From: Gerris lacustris
Lineage: Eukaryota; Arthropoda; Insecta; Hemiptera; Gerridae
DNA length: 64,000 nucleotides
Direction of reading: 5' to 3'
Assembly: GCA_951217055.1 (NCBI GenBank)
Contig: OX578281.1
Span: 62,498,043-62,562,042, forward strand
Below the pieces are notes generated by a model. It ran no database searches and was not told the DNA's origin. It saw only the letters and a program-made list of their open reading frames with translations. Position 1 is the first letter of the stretch. Every line of letters starts with the position of its first letter. Positions 62,901 to 64,000 of this stretch are shown here, in pieces. Made by a program: the position numbers and the translations under genes.

Positions 62901-63705
62901 AAACCAAATATTCCCACTGTGCGGGAAGTAGTGGGAGCAGCGGCACCATTGTTGCACTGACATATGCCTCATGTCAGTCTGCATCAAGCTGTGGACAATT
63001 GAAGGTTGTATGAGTGCTAGTTTAGTTTTTATAGCATCTTGAAATGTGAGCTGCAATTGACAATGAATGTTTTGAGTGAGTTTTGTGGTGCAAGAATTTT
63101 GGGCACCCATCGAGCACAGAACTTCCGATAACCAAACATCTCTGTCACTTCCTCGTATCACACAGTCCTAGAAATCTGTGGAAATTCATTAGACTCCGAA
63201 AAAATAAGGGTCCTGTGGGGTGAGCACAAATGTGCTCACCCCACAGGATGCTTATCTGTTAACACAAATTTTTTACATTTTTAACTCCCTTGTTTTTGAG
63301 GGATGAATTTTTGGGGCTCCCCTATATTTTTCCTGTGTTTAAGTTAAAACCCATAACATAACTGCGAGATTTCAAATTTTTGTGGGGGTAGTTTCGTATA
63401 TCAGGTGTCTTTCCGATAGATAGATAGACAGACAAACGCTGGGAGTTATAAGGGTTGTTGTTTTGCCTATGGACCCTCATAGAAATAAGAAGTACTCTAA
63501 ATGTTGTTCACATATATTTTCTTGTATGTATGTTACAGCTTCCTTGTTTGGCGGTATTTTCATCAGAGAGCCACCGAAATCAAAAGCTCAATCGAGGCCT
63601 CAATGGACTCGAACAGCCCAGCAATTACTTGATAGAAAGAAAGCTCATTTTGTTTATCATTTCCTCGTTAACGATACTTCCGATCTCGTCAGCTTGTCTT
63701 CGTAA
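38873..63705 (+). CDS. OCRL: Inositol polyphosphate 5-phosphatase OCRL (18 exons, 868 aa)
   Basis: Removes the 5-phosphate from PI(4,5)P2 on endosomes, clathrin-coated pits and the Golgi. Exons: 38873-38956, 41256-41436, 42210-42344, 42733-42830, 47021-47148, 48611-48781, 50212-50374, 50524-50702, 52373-52594, 52841-52976, 56171-56350, 56521-56617, 57451-57588, 58895-58992, 60164-60353, 61410-61537, 61852-61963, 63539-63705; total 2607 bp, in frame throughout. Domains: PH ~1-135, linker, 5-phosphatase ~209-500 with [42 protein letters not shown] and [10 protein letters not shown] all intact, ASH ~505-650, clathrin box LMELE ~667-671, GAP-like domain ~680-868 without the arginine finger. Human OCRL is 901 residues. 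No C-terminal CAAX box, so it is OCRL-like rather than INPP5B-like. The start has an in-frame TAA nine bases upstream. Confidence 0.95.
39761..39853. mobile_element. Short MITE with AGGTGGTT core
   Basis: TTCATATTGTACATGCCAG is mirrored by CTGGCACGTACAATATGAA. The interior carries GGTTAAAGGTGGTTAGAAG. In OCRL intron 1. Confidence 0.85.
40012..40515. mobile_element. Inverted-repeat element in OCRL intron 1
   Basis: Inverted ends around ACTACGTTCACAAATTG and CATAACGATGTGCGAAT are imperfect. The right half (TTTTTTGTTGTGTAAACATG, CGATGTGCG) is the reverse complement of sequence at about 23165-23320, so the family is dispersed. Confidence 0.55.
40951..41115. repeat. 35-bp tandem repeat, five units
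   Basis: CATTACTTATCAAGCTATGT, TCACTCAGCTTTTGC, repeated every 35 bp. It ends ~140 bp before OCRL exon 2. Confidence 0.95.
41256..41436 (+). CDS. OCRL: OCRL exon 2 (PH domain)
   Basis: Residues 29-88, including [20 protein letters not shown] and [17 protein letters not shown]. Acceptor GATGACAG with a poor pyrimidine tract; donor GTAAGT. Confidence 0.85.
41706..41868. mobile_element. MITE with internal CTAACCACCT minisatellite
   Basis: Ends TTCATATTGTACATGCCAGG and GTACAATATGAA are shared with the element at 39761. The interior is ~10 copies of the 10-bp motif in opposite orientation to that at 1485. Confidence 0.85.
42210..42344 (+). CDS. OCRL: OCRL exon 3 (end of PH domain)
   Basis: Residues 89-133, with [20 protein letters not shown], the terminal PH helix. 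Acceptor TTTTTAG, donor GTAATT. Confidence 0.9.
42733..42830 (+). CDS. OCRL: OCRL exon 4 (linker)
   Basis: Residues 134-166, polar linker with [19 protein letters not shown]. Human OCRL has a comparable SSSWYQ element after its PH domain. Donor GTAAGA. Confidence 0.88.
42976..43512. mobile_element. Fold-back element in OCRL intron 4 (first)
   Basis: Left end AGAATAATACTAG, CTATATATAGAAGGAG and right end CTCCTTCTATATATAG, TATTATTCT are reverse complements. GTTGTGTCCTTAAG is mirrored by GGGACACAAC further in. Confidence 0.75.
43560..44030. mobile_element. Fold-back element in OCRL intron 4 (second)
   Basis: Arms share TTTTAAGAATAT, CATAGCTTG, GATTTTCATGATCCTGA, TTAGTTAGTAG and TCAAGTTGATG in mirrored order, around a centre near 43785. 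Confidence 0.75.
44130..44502 (+). mobile_element. tRNA-derived SINE with target duplication
   Basis: Pol III A-box-like GGGTGGCTCGGAGGCTAGAG and B-box GGTTCGATTCC in the first ~120 bases, then an unrelated body ending CCCCCCGGAATAAAAAAATA. Flanks AAAGATTCCTT and AAAGATCCCTT make an 11-bp duplication with one mismatch. The insertion interrupts a dispersed-repeat core. Confidence 0.88.
45819..46056. mobile_element. MITE family B copy in OCRL intron 4
   Basis: ACTTCTTTAGATTGTTACTC is mirrored by GAGTAACAATCTAAAGAAGT, with a second nested pair inside. Confidence 0.85.
46216..46995 (+). repeat. ~770-bp repeat family E, copy 1
   Basis: Starts GTTAGCCTCCGAGCCGGAGG, has GAGGCGAAGCCGAGGCAG palindromic blocks, TTTTTCCTACTGGCGGCAG, and ends CTGCCGCTAGTAGGAAAAA. 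Closely matches 60533-61293 in the same orientation. Confidence 0.9.
47021..47148 (+). CDS. OCRL: OCRL exon 5 (linker before phosphatase)
   Basis: Residues 167-208, with [20 protein letters not shown], corresponding to human LIKHILAKREKEYV. The acceptor AACGTTTTAG lies only ~25 bp after the end of repeat family E. Confidence 0.92.
47221..47459 (+). mobile_element. Short non-autonomous Helitron (239 bp)
   Basis: Starts TC (TCTTCTATATAAATAAAAAT) and ends GGTCAGCTAG, with a short GGCA/TGCC hairpin just upstream (GGCAGTACGAAGTTTGCC). It sits between A and T without target duplication, all as expected for Helitrons. Confidence 0.85.
48611..48781 (+). CDS. OCRL: OCRL exon 6 (5-phosphatase start)
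   Basis: Residues 209-265: [20 protein letters not shown] and [19 protein letters not shown]. The Asn and Glu of these motifs bind the catalytic magnesium in the family. Donor GTAAGT. Confidence 0.97.
49048..49231. mobile_element. MITE with TTA target duplication (PIF/Harbinger-like)
   Basis: AGCCTCGTTCACACGACGAC is mirrored by GTGTGAACGAGGCT, with TTA on both sides (49045-49047 and 49232-49234). In OCRL intron 6. Superfamily assignment rests on the 3-bp TWA duplication. Confidence 0.85.
50212..50374 (+). CDS. OCRL: OCRL exon 7 (5-phosphatase)
   Basis: Residues 266-320: [20 protein letters not shown] and [12 protein letters not shown]. The first base completes Leu. Donor GTGAGT. Confidence 0.97.
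50524..50702 (+). CDS. OCRL: OCRL exon 8 (5-phosphatase)
   Basis: Residues 321-379: [20 protein letters not shown] and [18 protein letters not shown]; the His is a conserved active-site residue. Donor GTAAGT. Confidence 0.97.
50877..50899. repeat. G homopolymer run in OCRL intron 8
   Basis: About 23 consecutive G, followed by GAGGAGAGAG. One of about a dozen long G/C runs in the window. Confidence 0.9.
51425..51467 (-). ncRNA. Hammerhead-like motif, Penelope type
   Basis: Minus strand: UUACAGGC, CUGAAGA, A, GUUC-CGUAAA-GAGC, GAAA, UAUA, GCC. Cores intact, stem II four pairs, stem I at least three pairs (GGC/GCC). In OCRL intron 8. Confidence 0.5.
51695..52277. mobile_element. 583-bp nearly perfect palindrome
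   Basis: The two 291-bp arms meet at 51986 (GACTGAACTATGACT-G-AGTCATAGTTCAGTC). I find one mismatch and no length difference. The insert is bounded by the 12-bp direct repeat TAAATTTACTAT at 51652-51663 and 52277-52288. Each arm holds a degenerate hammerhead (stem GUCCC/GGGAC, then GAAA, with the core changed to UUGAAAA). Confidence 0.95.
52373..52594 (+). CDS. OCRL: OCRL exon 9 (5-phosphatase)
   Basis: Residues 380-453: [14 protein letters not shown] (catalytic Asp and Asn), [10 protein letters not shown] and [16 protein letters not shown]. Its acceptor lies only ~95 bp from the palindrome. Confidence 0.97.
52841..52976 (+). CDS. OCRL: OCRL exon 10 (5-phosphatase end)
   Basis: Residues 454-499: [19 protein letters not shown] and [14 protein letters not shown], with the SDH active-site signature. 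Donor GTATGA. Confidence 0.97.
53104..53695 (+). repeat. Dispersed repeat family A copy in OCRL intron 10
   Basis: GCTTCCGAGCTTACCGAAGG to CACACTAATTGGCAGTC. ORFs in it are not genes. Confidence 0.85.
53718..54446 (+). repeat. Dispersed repeat family D, full-length copy (~730 bp)
   Basis: Starts AGGGTCCGTAGGCAAAACC, includes CTGTCTGTCCGTCCTGTCGC, and ends with the hairpin CTGTGTGCTGACTAGCACAC followed by TTGACC. Confidence 0.85.
54447..56170. other. OCRL intron 10, right part
   Basis: AT-rich; no further element recognised. ORFs of 91 and 132 codons here show no family resemblance and are low-complexity. Confidence 0.5.
56171..56350 (+). CDS. OCRL: OCRL exon 11 (ASH domain)
   Basis: Residues 500-559: [30 protein letters not shown] and [19 protein letters not shown]. 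Acceptor CCTTTACAG, donor GTAAGT. Confidence 0.96.
56521..56617 (+). CDS. OCRL: OCRL exon 12 (ASH domain)
   Basis: Residues 560-591: [28 protein letters not shown]. Matches human [20 protein letters not shown]. Confidence 0.96.
56800..57415. repeat. 70-bp minisatellite in OCRL intron 12, about nine units
   Basis: Unit: AAGCCTTTAATAAAAGAATA, CTGGTGATTCTGATCCAGTA, TGATCTTTTTATCCTTATAA, GGGCAAATCT. GAATACTGG recurs every 70 bp from 56947 on. The array ends ~35 bp before the exon 13 acceptor. Confidence 0.95.
57451..57588 (+). CDS. OCRL: OCRL exon 13 (ASH domain)
   Basis: Residues 592-637: [20 protein letters not shown] and [20 protein letters not shown]. Acceptor TTTTTCAG. Confidence 0.96.
58349..58564. 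mobile_element. Inverted-repeat element in OCRL intron 13
   Basis: AACATATATTATTCTTGATG, GATGCTTTAGGTG is mirrored by CACCTAAAGCATC, CATCAAG, ATATATGTT. The interior has GAAGGGTCGAAACGTATCGA, a degenerate hammerhead-like arm. Confidence 0.8.
58895..58992 (+). CDS. OCRL: OCRL exon 14 (end of ASH, start of clathrin box)
   Basis: Residues 638-670: [27 protein letters not shown]. The final LMEL plus E of exon 15 gives a clathrin box at the position of human LIDLE. Confidence 0.95.
59180..60163. other. OCRL intron 14, right part
   Basis: Contains a CTGTCTGTCTGTCTCTGTC dispersed-repeat fragment near 59355 and C-runs near 59684 and 59808. No exon. Confidence 0.5.
60164..60353 (+). CDS. OCRL: OCRL exon 15 (GAP-like domain start)
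   Basis: Residues 671-733: [28 protein letters not shown] and DYGSQEPL. Where true RhoGAPs carry the catalytic Arg this region has none, as in human OCRL. Donor GTATCC, leaving one base. Confidence 0.95.
60533..61293 (+). repeat. ~770-bp repeat family E, copy 2
   Basis: Same order of blocks as 46216-46995 with small indels. Ends CTGTCGCTAGTAGGAAAAA, ~115 bp before exon 16. Confidence 0.9.
61410..61537 (+). CDS. OCRL: OCRL exon 16 (GAP-like domain)
   Basis: Residues 734-776: [20 protein letters not shown] (human [20 protein letters not shown]). The acceptor is CTTACAG at 61409; the nearer-looking TAG at 61398 would break frame. Confidence 0.95.
61852..61963 (+). CDS. OCRL: OCRL exon 17 (GAP-like domain)
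   Basis: Residues 777-813: [27 protein letters not shown]. Acceptor TTATTACAG, donor GTGAGA. Confidence 0.96.
63211..63248. repeat. 38-bp perfect hairpin in OCRL intron 17
   Basis: TCCTGTGGGGTGAGCACA and TGTGCTCACCCCACAGGA are exact reverse complements separated by two bases. Another short palindrome (CTGAGTCCTAGAGCTCTAGG) lies near 62693. Confidence 0.9.
63539..63705 (+). CDS. OCRL: OCRL exon 18 (terminal)
   Basis: Residues 814-868: [20 protein letters not shown] and [19 protein letters not shown], ending DLVSLSS and TAA. Corresponds to human ATLFTSLLLRPP and the final FLLGFLLGSEED. No CAAX box. Confidence 0.95.
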
Positions 63706-64000
63706 AATACAATCAACTAATTTGCCTGGCTCAATTTTAACAAACGTCCTACTATGTATAAAAAGTTATACAACAAATCCATTACATTATATAACTAGTC
63801 TTATTTAATTAAAAGTAATATATTTATTTATTTTGTATTTATTTTTGTAATTATAGTTGGGGATAAAATTAAAATGAGTAAACATGTGGTGTAGTGACTA
63901 GATTTTAAGATATGGTCAGCTTTATGTATCAAGATTAATTTAATATTTATGTATTATGTATGTTCGAGCCTGTCGGTATACTTTCAGTTCTGGCCGACAA
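63706..64000 (+). other. Presumed OCRL 3' UTR and downstream sequence
   Basis: A possible polyadenylation signal ATTAAA lies at 63808-63813. No other gene is seen before the end of the window. Confidence 0.5.

Overview
The window looks like a piece of an arthropod nuclear genome, most likely an insect. It is AT-rich. Its coding sequence is broken into small GT-AG exons separated by long, repeat-filled introns, one recognisable gene is a MADF-BESS regulator (a family expanded in insects), and it carries jockey-like and other non-LTR retrotransposon fragments, hAT elements, a short Helitron and tRNA-derived SINEs. I cannot name the species. All gene models were spliced by eye from conserved protein families, with reading frame checked across every junction.

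Three protein-coding genes are supported, all on the + strand. (1) 1300-2518: the last two exons of a MADF-BESS domain protein whose 5' part lies left of the window. (2) 23768-33195: a complete four-exon, 240-residue gene for a strongly divergent V-type H+-ATPase subunit E. (3) 38873-63705: a complete 18-exon, 868-residue gene for the inositol polyphosphate 5-phosphatase OCRL (PH, 5-phosphatase, ASH and GAP-like domains), with all catalytic motifs, a clathrin box built across a splice junction, and no arginine finger in the GAP-like domain. V-ATPase and OCRL both act on endosomal and lysosomal membranes, but nothing here shows that their adjacency matters.

The remaining sequence is mostly repeats. 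2.5-10 kb holds a 71-bp satellite, (TA)n tracts and a small inverted-repeat element carrying canonical hammerhead ribozyme cores. 10-15 kb is a cluster of fold-back and MITE-like elements. 15.4-19.1 kb holds two arrays of one 66-bp monomer in opposite orientation, plus a ~93-bp array. 20.6-22.6 kb is a fold-back pair enclosing a reverse transcriptase fragment and a hammerhead-like motif. 26.8-37.5 kb holds four hAT-type insertions with 8-bp target duplications (one nested in another), a dead jockey-like element and inverted tRNA-like composites. The OCRL introns hold a Helitron, a SINE, a TTA-duplicating MITE, a 70-bp minisatellite, two copies of a ~770-bp repeat and a nearly perfect 583-bp palindrome.

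The observations most worth checking are the hammerhead-bearing element at 5.75-6.37 kb, the 583-bp palindrome in OCRL intron 8, and the divergent V-ATPase E gene.
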